In this document: positions 1 to 8,791 of the stretch, one piece after another
Layout of the letters: each line of letters begins with the position of its first letter
Position numbering within the stretch: position 1 is the stretch's first letter
DNA from: Methylocella silvestris
GTDB lineage: Bacteria; Pseudomonadota; Alphaproteobacteria; Rhizobiales; Beijerinckiaceae
Length of the DNA: 64,000 bases
Direction of reading: 5' to 3'
Assembly (NCBI RefSeq): GCF_002891535.1
Contig: NZ_PDZR01000008.1
Coordinates: 62,001 to 126,000, forward strand
Position numbers and translations under genes: made by a program
The notes under the pieces: model-generated
The model's input: the letters and a program-made list of their open reading frames with translations, nothing else
Database searches by the model: none
What the model was told of the DNA's origin: nothing

Positions 1-81
1 CATGCGCGAGTCGGCGACGACCACGCGATAGAACGGGCGCTTCTTGGCGCCGCCGCGCGACAGACGAATTTTCAATGGCAT
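1..81 (-). CDS. rpsP: 30S ribosomal protein S16 (partial, N-terminal part)
   Basis: The reverse strand encodes the first 27 residues of ribosomal protein S16, beginning [20 protein letters not shown] and continuing into the VADSR motif typical of the family. The gene runs off the left edge of the window. It follows ffh on the same strand with about 70 bases between them. That is the usual alphaproteobacterial ffh-rpsP order, with rimM and trmD commonly next. S16 is an assembly and structural protein of the 30S subunit. The family identity is clear even from this fragment. Confidence 0.93.
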   Translation of the reverse strand, partial: MPLKIRLSRGGAKKRPFYRVVVADSRM

Positions 82-152
82 TTTATTGGTTCTCCAAAAG
101 TTGGTTCAGTGTGGTTCATCGAAGAGTCAAAGCCGGCTTCTGCCGGCCGCGC

Positions 153-1769
153 TCATTTCTTTTTTCCGAACGGGTTGAGCCCGCTCAAAAATCCGCCGCT
201 GGCGCCGCCGCCAAGGCCCGGCAGTTTGGCCGGCCCTGCGCCGAGTCCGGGAAGATTTGATCCGGGCGGCTTCGGCGCGGCCGGAGGCGGCGCGAGCTGC
301 GGCGCCGGGCTGCCGCCCGAAAATGCTCCAGGCGCCGATCCAAACTGCTTTTGCAGCGAGGCGATCTGCTCCGGCGAGGGCTGCGGCATGCCGCCCATCG
401 CTCCGCCCATGCCGCCGGCCGGAAGGCCGAACATCGAAGCCATCTTGCCCATGGCGCCGCCGCCGCGCTTCATGCCGCCCATGGATTTCATGAGGTCGGC
501 CATCTGGCGATGCTGCTTTAGAAGCTTGTTGACGTCCTCGACCTTCATGCCGGAGCCCGCCGCAATGCGCTTCTTTCGCGAGGCTTTCAGAATGTCGGGG
601 TTGCGCCGCTCCTGTGGCGTCATCGAGAAGATAATGGCGCGCTGGCGCGTGATGATGCGGTCGTCGAGATGGGCGGCGGCGAGTTGATCCTTGATCTTGC
701 CCATGCCGGGCAGCATGCCCATGATGCCGCCGAGGCCGCCGATCTTTTCCACCTGCGCCAGCTGGTCGGAGAGGTCCTCGAGGTCGAACTTGCCCTTGCG
801 CATGCGGTCGGCGATGCGCTGCGCCTTCTCGGCGTCGATGGTCTGCGCCGCCTTCTCGACGAGCGAGACGATATCGCCCATGCCGAGGATGCGGTTGGCG
901 ATGCGCGAGGGATGGAAATCCTCGAGCGCATCCATTTTTTCGCCGGAGCCGATGAGCTTGATCGGCTTGCCGGTGACGGCGCGCATCGACAGCGCCGCGC
1001 CGCCGCGGCCATCGCCGTCGACGCGGGTCAGGACGATGCCGGTGATGCCGACGCGGTCGTCGAAGTTTTTCGCCAGATGAACGGCGTCCTGGCCGGTGAG
1101 GCTGTCGGCGACGAGCAGGATCTCATGCGGGCGCGAGGCCGCCTTGATCTCGACCATCTCCTGCATCAGCGCTTCGTCGATGTGGGTGCGCCCGGCAGTG
1201 TCGAACAGCACCACGTCATAGCCCTGCAGGCGCCCTGCCTGCTCGGCCCGGATGGCGATCTGCACGGGCGTCTGGCCGGCGATGATCGGCAGCGTATCGA
1301 CGCCGACCTGACGTCCGAGCACGGCGAGCTGCTCCTGCGCCGCCGGACGCTTGACGTCGAGCGAGGCCATCAGAACCTTGCGGCCCATCTGCTCCTTGAG
1401 CCGCTTGGCGATCTTGGCGGCGGTCGTCGTCTTGCCGGCGCCCTGAAGGCCGACCATCATGATGGCGACGGGGGCGGCGGCGTCGAGATTGATCGGCTCG
1501 GCGTCGGAGCCAAGCGTCTCGATCAGCACGTCATTGACGATCTTGACGACCATCTGGCCGGGCGTCACCGATTTGACGACATTCGCCCCGACCGCCCGCG
1601 CGCGCACCTTGTCGACGAAGGAGCGCACGACGTCGAGCGCGACGTCGGCCTCGAGCAACGCCCGGCGAACCTCACGCAACGCAAGATTGACGTCCTCCTC
1701 CGACAGCGCGCCGCGTCGCGTCAGGGAATCGAATATGGATGAGAGCTTTTCAGAAAGCCCTTCGAACAT
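153..1769 (-). CDS. ffh: Signal recognition particle protein Ffh (SRP54 homologue)
   Basis: The 538-residue protein is the GTPase subunit of the signal recognition particle, which binds 4.5S RNA and nascent signal sequences and delivers ribosomes to FtsY at the inner membrane. The N domain (about 1-90) carries an ALLEADVALDVV motif. The G domain has a P-loop GLQGAGKTTT near 107-116, DTAGRTH for G3 and TRVDGDGRGGAAL. The M domain (about 320-450) is methionine rich. After the M domain there is an extra Gly/Pro/Ala/Met-rich tail of roughly 80 residues, which makes the protein longer than the usual 450. The ATG at 1769 gives the standard MFEGLSEKLSSIF start. It is upstream of rpsP on the same strand. 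Confidence 0.97.
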   Translation of the reverse strand: MFEGLSEKLSSIFDSLTRRGALSEEDVNLALREVRRALLEADVALDVVRSFVDKVRARAVGANVVKSVTPGQMVVKIVNDVLIETLGSDAEPINLDAAAPVAIMMVGLQGAGKTTTAAKIAKRLKEQMGRKVLMASLDVKRPAAQEQLAVLGRQVGVDTLPIIAGQTPVQIAIRAEQAGRLQGYDVVLFDTAGRTHIDEALMQEMVEIKAASRPHEILLVADSLTGQDAVHLAKNFDDRVGITGIVLTRVDGDGRGGAALSMRAVTGKPIKLIGSGEKMDALEDFHPSRIANRILGMGDIVSLVEKAAQTIDAEKAQRIADRMRKGKFDLEDLSDQLAQVEKIGGLGGIMGMLPGMGKIKDQLAAAHLDDRIITRQRAIIFSMTPQERRNPDILKASRKKRIAAGSGMKVEDVNKLLKQHRQMADLMKSMGGMKRGGGAMGKMASMFGLPAGGMGGAMGGMPQPSPEQIASLQKQFGSAPGAFSGGSPAPQLAPPPAAPKPPGSNLPGLGAGPAKLPGLGGGASGGFLSGLNPFGKKK

Positions 1770-2174
1770 GCGGTCATCCTCAAAAGTTCGCAGCGCGCCT
1801 TGCGCCCGAACCGATTGTCAAACATGAGGCCGGGGCCTAGGTCCCGGCGTCTTTTGGCGGGCCGCCGACGGGAGCGACAACAACCGCGCCGGTCACGCCC
1901 TGGCCCGTCTGCCCGGATCCGCGGAGCCGGCGTGGCTTGCGCCGGGCTATTGTCGCGGCCAACACAAAACGCGCCCGGGGGCGCAACGCGCTGCCGGACG
2001 TTCGCCGGCCGCCTCCGAGCGGCCGACTGATGCGAAAACATGCCGTCTTGGGAAAGACAGACCGCCTTTTTTGAAGCGCTGCGCCCTGAAAGTCAAGAAC
2101 GCGCGGCGCGGCGCCATTTGCCGGCCGGCCGGAACATGATAAATCGATCTCGCCACAGCCCGCGGCAAAGCCGG
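1770..2174. other. Intergenic region, ffh to tRNA-Arg
   Basis: About 400 GC-rich bases separate the ffh start from the tRNA. Open frames exist on both strands, but they are Arg/Pro/Gly rich and have no recognisable domain or ribosome binding site. The region probably carries the ffh-rpsP promoter on the minus strand. I could not pick out convincing -35/-10 boxes. Confidence 0.5.
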
Positions 2175-2251
<77 letters not shown>

Positions 2252-2569
2252 GTTCAATCAATGCACTGGCCTGTTGCTGTTCTGATCGGCGTTATTCCGG
2301 GGCAGCGATACGCCCTTCATGCAGATTGCGGCAATGCCGGTGGTGGTTAGGGCGTCGCTCGCCGAGGCGCTGGCGTTGCTGCGGCTGTCCCGCTGCATCT
2401 TGGCCGGGCGACATTCGCAGAGATGCCGCGCTTTTTACCCGCCTGGCCGGTTGAATCGCTGCCGGCGCCCGCAATTTACGGCTTTTGAACTCAGGGCGCA
2501 GCCTCAGAGAGACCGGCTCGCGGGATGATGGCCTACGTCCGGCGGCCCCTGGCGGCGCGGGATCTGTGC
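2252..2569. other. Intergenic region downstream of tRNA-Arg
   Basis: About 320 bases hold no gene I can support. The open frames here are short, low-complexity and lack ribosome binding sites. No phage attachment repeat of the tRNA 3' end was noticed. Confidence 0.45.
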
Positions 2570-2806
2570 TTAGGCTTCTGTATCGGCAAAGGCGAATGTG
2601 GCCGCCCCAATGTCGCTTCTGCGCGTTTTTGCCCAATAAAGCGCCGCCGTCAGCAAGCGCTTTGGATCTCGCTCCCCGGTTTGAGCCACAATGAGAATCC
2701 GGGTCGCAAGGCCAAGCTTAACTTCCTCGGTCAGGCCTTCATGCGAAAGCTTCGCTTCCACTTGCTGGAAAACTTCACTCAAAAGCGAAAGCGTATGACT
2801 ATCCAT
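2570..2806 (-). CDS. Small conserved-type hypothetical protein (78 aa)
   Basis: The 78-residue protein has a balanced amino-acid composition and an amphipathic, helix-rich pattern (for example LSLLSEVFQQVEAKL and EEVKLGLATRILIVAQ). This suggests a small all-helical cytosolic protein. The ATG at 2806 is preceded by a good ribosome binding site: GAGGAAA lies about 10 bases upstream on the minus strand. No signal peptide or membrane segment is present. I do not recognise a named family. It looks like one of the short conserved hypotheticals common in Hyphomicrobiales. It is transcribed divergently from the Crp/Fnr regulator to its right. Confidence 0.6.
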   Translation of the reverse strand: MDSHTLSLLSEVFQQVEAKLSHEGLTEEVKLGLATRILIVAQTGERDPKRLLTAALYWAKTRRSDIGAATFAFADTEA

Positions 2807-3066
2807 CGGTTCACATTTCCTCGTTCACTGCATGCGCCAACCGAAAATTATTAATCTTGCCAAGAACTCTGACTATTGACGAATATTAATACGCCCTTTT
2901 TGGATTACCGTCCGTCTGGTTCACGACAGAGCGATGGAATTATGTTGAGTCGCAGCCGACGCCGTTTGGTGTTATTGTCCTTTCATCGTTGGCAGCAGTT
3001 CTTTTAATTCCCGGCGGCTGAGAGACATTCCTGTGCTCCCCTTCCATTCGGTTGCGGAGAGCCATT

Positions 3067-3810
3067 GTGCCTTTATCGAACTCGGCTAATCATTTTCTCG
3101 CGTCCCTGTCGTCGCAAGACAGCGAATCCGTGCGTTCTCTTTTGAGGCCGATGGATTTGCCCCTCGGAGCCGTATTCTTCCGAGCCGAGGACATAATCAA
3201 TCGCATTTACTTCCCCTCCAGCGGCGTCGTTTCGCTTGTTGTGGGCGTAAGCACGGGACATTTTGTCGAAGCGGGGATGTTTGGCAGAAATACCGTGATC
3301 GGCGCCAGTACATTGCTGGACGGTTCCGTCGCGCTCAATCAGGCAATAGGCCTCGTCAAAGGTTCGGGAATGGTCGGCGAGCGGTCGGATCTCAAAGGCC
3401 TGGCGGATCGAAGCGGGACGCTTCGCAAATCGTTCGCGGCCCACGAACAAGCGATATTCGCGCATGTGCAGCAGGTCGCGGTATGCAACAACGTGCATGA
3501 ATTAGAGGCGCGGTTCTGCCGCTGGCTGTTGCAGCTGCGGGACTTGATCCAGAGCGACAGCTTGCCGCTGACGCATGAGTCGCTGGCCGAGATGCTGGGC
3601 GTTCAGCGCAGCAGCGTCACATTGGCGGCTCTCCGCCTTCAGACCGCGGGTTTGATCAGTTATCGAAGAGGCCAAATTCAGATTCGCGACGTGGCGGGGA
3701 TCCGCACGGCTGCTTGCGAGTGCTACGACGCGATCAATTTGCACTACCAGCATCTGACGGGCTGGACGCCGGGTCTGATCAAGCCCGGGTTGACGAGGGA
3801 ACACGCCTGA
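3067..3810 (+). CDS. Crp/Fnr-family transcriptional regulator
   Basis: A protein of about 247 residues with the Crp/Fnr layout. An N-terminal cyclic-nucleotide-binding-like beta roll (about 20-145) includes IYFPSSGVVSLVV and VEAGMFGRNTVIGAS. A C-terminal winged helix-turn-helix contains LTHESLAEMLGVQRSSVTLAALRLQ. It lacks the N-terminal cysteine cluster of FNR and the cAMP-contacting motif of CRP, so it probably belongs to the single-domain-sensor group common in Rhizobiales. I prefer the GTG at 3067, which has GGAGA seven bases upstream. A TTG at 3052 would add five residues. The target genes are unknown. Confidence 0.88.
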   Translation: MPLSNSANHFLASLSSQDSESVRSLLRPMDLPLGAVFFRAEDIINRIYFPSSGVVSLVVGVSTGHFVEAGMFGRNTVIGASTLLDGSVALNQAIGLVKGSGMVGERSDLKGLADRSGTLRKSFAAHEQAIFAHVQQVAVCNNVHELEARFCRWLLQLRDLIQSDSLPLTHESLAEMLGVQRSSVTLAALRLQTAGLISYRRGQIQIRDVAGIRTAACECYDAINLHYQHLTGWTPGLIKPGLTREHA

Positions 3811-4387
3811 CGCGCTTTCGAAAGCTGGCGCAAGCTTGGGGACGCCTGCTCCGGCGAAAACGCCCAAGTCGAGGTTTTTACACGTAAGAACAGATTTCTT
3901 CTCTGGGCTACAATTCTGCCATATCTGCTTGTTCTGAGACAAAAATCAATCAGATAAATCAGTGATAAAAAACGTATATTAACAGATGTTTTTAATAAAC
4001 AGATGTCTCATGGATTATTGATTTGGCCGGAAGGCTCTGCTCTGATGCGAGCAATATATAGCGCTAAAAGTATTATAAATAAATGATCTGGCAAAAATAT
4101 ATTGATGCCGTCATCAATTTTGCAATATTATGTACTTTTCTAAAACAACTTATTTCACTACGAAGCGCTTCATAGACATTTTTCTCATCTTATAATCCTG
4201 TCTACTCTCCGTTAAAAGAGCCAATGGCGCGCAACGGAAAGTTTTTGCTGTTCTGCTTCGCAAAGACGTGTCAATTTGGCGATATGAAAGAGATTCTTTC
4301 AGGACACTTCATGATGGCGACGGTCGCTAACCATCACGGCGCGTCAAGAGATATCCATGTGGTTGAACTATCTCTTCGGAGTCGCAA
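3811..4387. other. AT-rich intergenic region
   Basis: About 575 bases are strikingly richer in A and T than the surrounding DNA, especially 3950-4220, where poly-A/T runs and a repeated ACAGATGT motif occur. One short frame (4224-4463) overlaps the start of the next regulator and has no recognisable domain, so I do not call it. The composition suggests horizontally acquired DNA or a long regulatory spacer. No terminal repeats or transposase were found. Confidence 0.5.
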
Positions 4388-4993
4388 ATGGGACATTCAG
4401 CGCAATTCGCTGCGCGGCGCGCGCAAGATGACACGCGCGTGGCAATTATTGACACAGCATTGACATTATTTAGCCGGGTTGGATTTCAGAAAACAACAAT
4501 CAAGGACATTGCCAGCCAGCTTCGTATGTCGCCAGCAAATGTTTATCGCTTTTTTGCCACGAAGGCGGAGATCAACGACGCCGTTGGACGACGGTTGTTG
4601 CATGAAATAGAAGCGTCCGTCATCGACATCGCCAACAGCCAGGCCTCGGCGAGCCAAAGACTGCGAGCGTGTATTACCGCTATTGAGGAAAGCAACGCGC
4701 GACGCTTTCTTTTCGACCAGAAATTGCATGAGCTGATCGAAGCCGCGTTCGATGAAGACTGGCCAAGCACCGCCGATCACCTTGAAACAATCGAAAAATC
4801 GCTATCCGGGATCATAGCGCAAGGCGCCCGCGAGGGTGAGTTTCGCGTCAACGATAGCGATTTGGCCGCAATTCTCGTGCACAACGCCTGCGTTCGACCC
4901 CCTCATCCTCGTTTCATTGACGAGCGCCGCAAGAAGACGACGCCAACGCTGGACCAAATGATGGATTTTTGTTTAGCGGCCATCACGGATTAG
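4388..4993 (+). CDS. TetR/AcrR-family transcriptional regulator
   Basis: The 201-residue protein has a TetR-type N-terminal helix-turn-helix (about 18-65): ALTLFSRVGFQKTTIKDIA followed by MSPANVYRFFATKAEI. The all-alpha C-terminal ligand-binding and dimerisation part is more variable. The ATG at 4388 has GGAG about seven bases upstream. TetR proteins of this type often repress an adjacent RND efflux operon, but no transporter lies next to it here. It sits downstream of the AT-rich spacer, and its own codon use is less GC-rich than the neighbours, which may mean it was acquired. The ligand is unknown. Confidence 0.88.
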   Translation: MGHSAQFAARRAQDDTRVAIIDTALTLFSRVGFQKTTIKDIASQLRMSPANVYRFFATKAEINDAVGRRLLHEIEASVIDIANSQASASQRLRACITAIEESNARRFLFDQKLHELIEAAFDEDWPSTADHLETIEKSLSGIIAQGAREGEFRVNDSDLAAILVHNACVRPPHPRFIDERRKKTTPTLDQMMDFCLAAITD

Positions 4994-5199
4994 CGAATCC
5001 GCCCGCGAAGCTGAAGGTATCAGGGCGAAAGTCCGTCCGGTCAGATCGGCTTTTGTTTTAGTGCCCGCCGCATCGCCGCAATTGTAGCGGGGAGGGAGAG
5101 GCGGCGGCCGTTCCAGCCGGCTCTATCGGGGGGGCTTTGTCCGCGCCCGTACGCCGCGTCCCGAAATTGCCCGCTCTCGCCGGAGGACGGATCGGCGCG

Positions 5200-6132
<933 letters not shown>

Positions 6133-6238
6133 GAGCGCAATGATCCCGCCAGCCGCAACAGCCCTCTCTTAATCATCGCGCCCGCGCCCGCGCAATGGCA
6201 AAGCTGGCGATGGGCCAATGCGTCGCGCCCGCATCGCC

Positions 6239-6982
6239 TCAAAGCTTCAGTCGCTTGAAGATCGGTTCGGGAATCGATCCGATGATGGTCATAATCAGAC
6301 GCCAGACGGGCTTCACGTAAATGACGTCGCGCGGCTTGACTGCGCTCGCGCGATAAATCGCCTCGGCGACTTCCTGCGGCTCGGCGGTCAGGGGCGGCGG
6401 CAATTTCATGCCGGCCGTCATCTTGGTGCGGACGAAACCGGGTTTGACGGTGACGACGCGAATCTTCGTCTTGCCGAAGCGATTGCGCAGGCCTGACAGA
6501 AAGGCGGTCAGGCCGGCCTTGGCGGCGCCATAGACATAGTTCGAGGCGCGCCCGCGATCGCCGGCGACCGAGCTGACGCCGACGATGACGCCTTCGCCCC
6601 GCTCGGCAAATCCTTCGGCGAACTGGCCAAGAAGAAGGGCCGGTCCCTCGAAATTCGAGCGCATGACGAGGCTTGCATGGGCTGGATCGGTCTCCGCCCT
6701 GCGCGCGTCGCCGAGCAGGCCGACGACGCAAACAATCGCGTCTGGCAATCCGCCGAGGCCTGTCTCGAAGGCGGCGAAGGAAGGCGTGTCGAGGATGTCA
6801 ATGAATGACGTCGTGATCGCGACGCCGGTGCGCGTCGCGATGTCTTCAGCCTCGCGCTTCAGCGGCGCAAGATCGCGGCCGGCGAGCGTGACGCGCCATC
6901 CAGCTTGCGCAAAGCGCAGCGCACAGGCGCGGCCGATGTCGGAGCCTCCGCCTAGAACGAGAAGGAATTTCGGCTCATCCAT
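6239..6982 (-). CDS. dprE2: SDR-family oxidoreductase, DprE2-like (decaprenylphosphoryl-2-keto-ribose reductase)
   Basis: A short-chain dehydrogenase of about 247 residues. The nucleotide-binding GGGSDIGRACA is at the N terminus, a catalytic Ser lies in VGVSSVAGDRG, and the YGAAKAG Tyr-Lys pair follows. It ends in a hydrophobic tail like that of mycobacterial DprE2. In the known pathway DprE2 reduces the 2-keto intermediate to prenylphosphoryl-arabinose. The assignment rests on adjacency to the DprE1-like gene. The ATG at 6982 lies 18 bases after the DprE1 stop. A TTG at 7003 that overlaps the DprE1 stop codon is an alternative start. Without this context it would be called only a generic SDR. 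Confidence 0.85.
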   Translation of the reverse strand: MDEPKFLLVLGGGSDIGRACALRFAQAGWRVTLAGRDLAPLKREAEDIATRTGVAITTSFIDILDTPSFAAFETGLGGLPDAIVCVVGLLGDARRAETDPAHASLVMRSNFEGPALLLGQFAEGFAERGEGVIVGVSSVAGDRGRASNYVYGAAKAGLTAFLSGLRNRFGKTKIRVVTVKPGFVRTKMTAGMKLPPPLTAEPQEVAEAIYRASAVKPRDVIYVKPVWRLIMTIIGSIPEPIFKRLKL

Positions 6983-6999
6983 GGGTGCGGCGATCCTGT

Positions 7000-8328
7000 T
7001 CAAATGCCCAAACGATCGGACAGGCGGGAGGCGACGGCGCGCTCGGCGCCGATCTCTCGCCTGATCTCACGAAACCGGTCAAGCTCCGGGTAACCGGCCT
7101 CGAAGGTGGCGCGCGATTGGCGCGCGTCCTTGGCGAGATAGATTCGCCCGCCCGCCGCGACGACGATGTCGTCGATCTCGTCCAGAAATTCGAACACGCC
7201 GCGGTCCATGGCAAGATCGAGCGCCAGGGTGAAGCCGGGCTTGGGAAAGGACAGATAGCCCCGGCCGGCCGGCCCGAGCTTCTTCAGGACGGCGAGGAAA
7301 GACGCGTTGCCGCGCTTGGCGAAGCGGCCGAGAATCTCGGCGATCGCGCCGGCGGCGGCGTCAGTCCCGATGACGCATTGATGCTGCAGAAAGCCGCGCC
7401 GGCCGTAGATCCGGTTCCAGTTGAGCACGCCGTCGAGCGGGAAAAAGAAGCTGCCGATCCCGTTCAGAAAGGGTTTTCCGGCGGCGCTCGCGCCTTTGCG
7501 GAAATAGAGTTCGTTGAAGGCCGCGACGCTGAGGCGATTGAGCGTGAAGCCCGGCAGATCGATGGGAACGCCGAGCGGGCGTTTTTTTCCGGCGGGGCGC
7601 CGGTGCGGATCGATCGCCGCGATATCGGCCGCCTTGGCGTGCCGCCCGAGATAGATCAGCGAGCGCCCAAGCGCCGCGCCGCTCGCGAGGCAATCGATCC
7701 AGGCGGCCGAATAGGGCCAGTCCTCATGCGCGCTCAGCGCCGCGATGGCCTCATCGAGATTTTGTGCGACGATGGTTTCCTGGGCGATCAGGGCGGATTC
7801 GACGGGAATGAGCTTGAAACTCGCGGACAGGATCGTCCCGGTCAGCCCCATGCCGCCGATGGTCGCCTTGAACAGATCGGCGTTCTGGCCCGGCGAACAG
7901 ATCCGAATCTCGCCACCCGGCAAGGCAAGCTCGAACGCATCGACATGATCGCCGAAGCCGCCCGCGCCATGATGGTTCTTGCCGTGAATGTCAGAGGCGA
8001 TCATGCCGCCGACGGAGACGAACTGCGTACCCGGAACGACGGGCGGAAAAAAGCCCCGCGGTAGGAAGGCGTCGATGATCTCGCTGAGCAGCACGCCGGA
8101 TTCGACGGTGAGACGCCGTTCGGCGGGATCGAAATGGCGGAAGCGGCCAAGCCCACGCGAGAGGATGCTGGCCGTGACACCAATTGCGGCGTCGCCATAG
8201 GCGCGGCCGTTGCCGCGCGGCGCAAAGCCCGAAAGCAGCGGCTGCAGCCGCGCCGCCGCCTCGGGCGACGACGGCTCATAGAGCCTTGTTTCGAAGCGCG
8301 GAAAGCGGCCCCATCCCGTCAGCTCCAT
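7000..8328 (-). CDS. dprE1: FAD-dependent oxidase, DprE1-like (decaprenylphosphoryl-ribose 2'-oxidase)
   Basis: The 442-residue protein is a VAO/GlcD-type flavoprotein. FAD-binding motifs are RGNGRAYGD (about 38-46) and the DIHGKNHHGAGGFGDHV block (113-129), which closely matches mycobacterial DprE1. The C-terminal substrate domain has the catalytic lysine in YLAKDAR (K400, matching Lys418 of the mycobacterial enzyme). The position matching Cys387, the benzothiazinone target, is Ala369 (GFTLALD). DprE1 oxidises the 2' hydroxyl of prenylphosphoryl-ribose as the first half of epimerisation to arabinose. The gene overlaps the GtrA gene by 10 bases at its start, so translation is probably coupled. 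Confidence 0.92.
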   Translation of the reverse strand: MELTGWGRFPRFETRLYEPSSPEAAARLQPLLSGFAPRGNGRAYGDAAIGVTASILSRGLGRFRHFDPAERRLTVESGVLLSEIIDAFLPRGFFPPVVPGTQFVSVGGMIASDIHGKNHHGAGGFGDHVDAFELALPGGEIRICSPGQNADLFKATIGGMGLTGTILSASFKLIPVESALIAQETIVAQNLDEAIAALSAHEDWPYSAAWIDCLASGAALGRSLIYLGRHAKAADIAAIDPHRRPAGKKRPLGVPIDLPGFTLNRLSVAAFNELYFRKGASAAGKPFLNGIGSFFFPLDGVLNWNRIYGRRGFLQHQCVIGTDAAAGAIAEILGRFAKRGNASFLAVLKKLGPAGRGYLSFPKPGFTLALDLAMDRGVFEFLDEIDDIVVAAGGRIYLAKDARQSRATFEAGYPELDRFREIRREIGAERAVASRLSDRLGI

Positions 8329-8783
8329 TTTGCCGCCTTCCGGATGCGCTCGGGATTAAAGGTAATGCCGCGGTCGAGCAGATATTTGAGGAAATTGCCG
8401 ATCGCGAGCCCGATCACCGCCCCGGCATATTTGGCGAAATTGGTGCCCCAGATGGCGAGGAATGCGATCTCGAAGCCCCAGAAAATCGCCGTCATGGCGA
8501 CGCTGAAGGCGCCGTACAGCAGAACCTTCTGCGTTTCGGCGGCGGCGCCGTGGTAGTCGTCAAAGAAGATCCAGCGCTTGTCGAGCAAATATTTCACGAC
8601 GAAGCCGACGCCGGTGCCGACCAAGATCGAGATTGCCAGCGGCTGGATCGGCGCGATCGCGAACGTAACCGCCTGCGCGCCAAGGTTCATGGCGCCCGCG
8701 ATGACCGCGAAAAGTCCGTAGCGGATGGCAATGATGTGAGGCCGCGGACCGCCGGACGGCCGTGCTTCGGGCGTGCTGGTCAT
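8319..8783 (-). CDS. GtrA-family membrane protein
   Basis: The 154-residue protein has four predicted transmembrane segments separated by short loops. It carries the GtrA signatures VGFVVKYLLDKRWIF and NFLKYLLDRGITFNP. GtrA proteins are thought to move polyprenyl-phosphate-linked sugars across the inner membrane or to assist such transfer. The mycobacterial counterpart Rv3789 lies beside dprE1/dprE2 and affects arabinan donor use. Here the gene sits between the HAD-UbiA gene and the DprE1-like gene and overlaps the latter, so a role in presenting the prenyl-phospho-arabinose donor on the periplasmic side is a reasonable inference. Confidence 0.9.
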   Translation of the reverse strand: MTSTPEARPSGGPRPHIIAIRYGLFAVIAGAMNLGAQAVTFAIAPIQPLAISILVGTGVGFVVKYLLDKRWIFFDDYHGAAAETQKVLLYGAFSVAMTAIFWGFEIAFLAIWGTNFAKYAGAVIGLAIGNFLKYLLDRGITFNPERIRKAAKWS

Positions 8784-8791
8784 GGGCTTGG

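Noticed and set aside
669-1742. Long open frame antisense to ffh (357 aa)
   Set aside because: It is a mirror of ffh codon bias in high-GC DNA: Asp/Leu/Arg/Gly rich, with no domain and no ribosome binding site.
4224-4463. Possible 79-aa gene before the TetR gene
   Set aside because: It overlaps the well-supported TetR start, has no recognisable domain and no convincing ribosome binding site.
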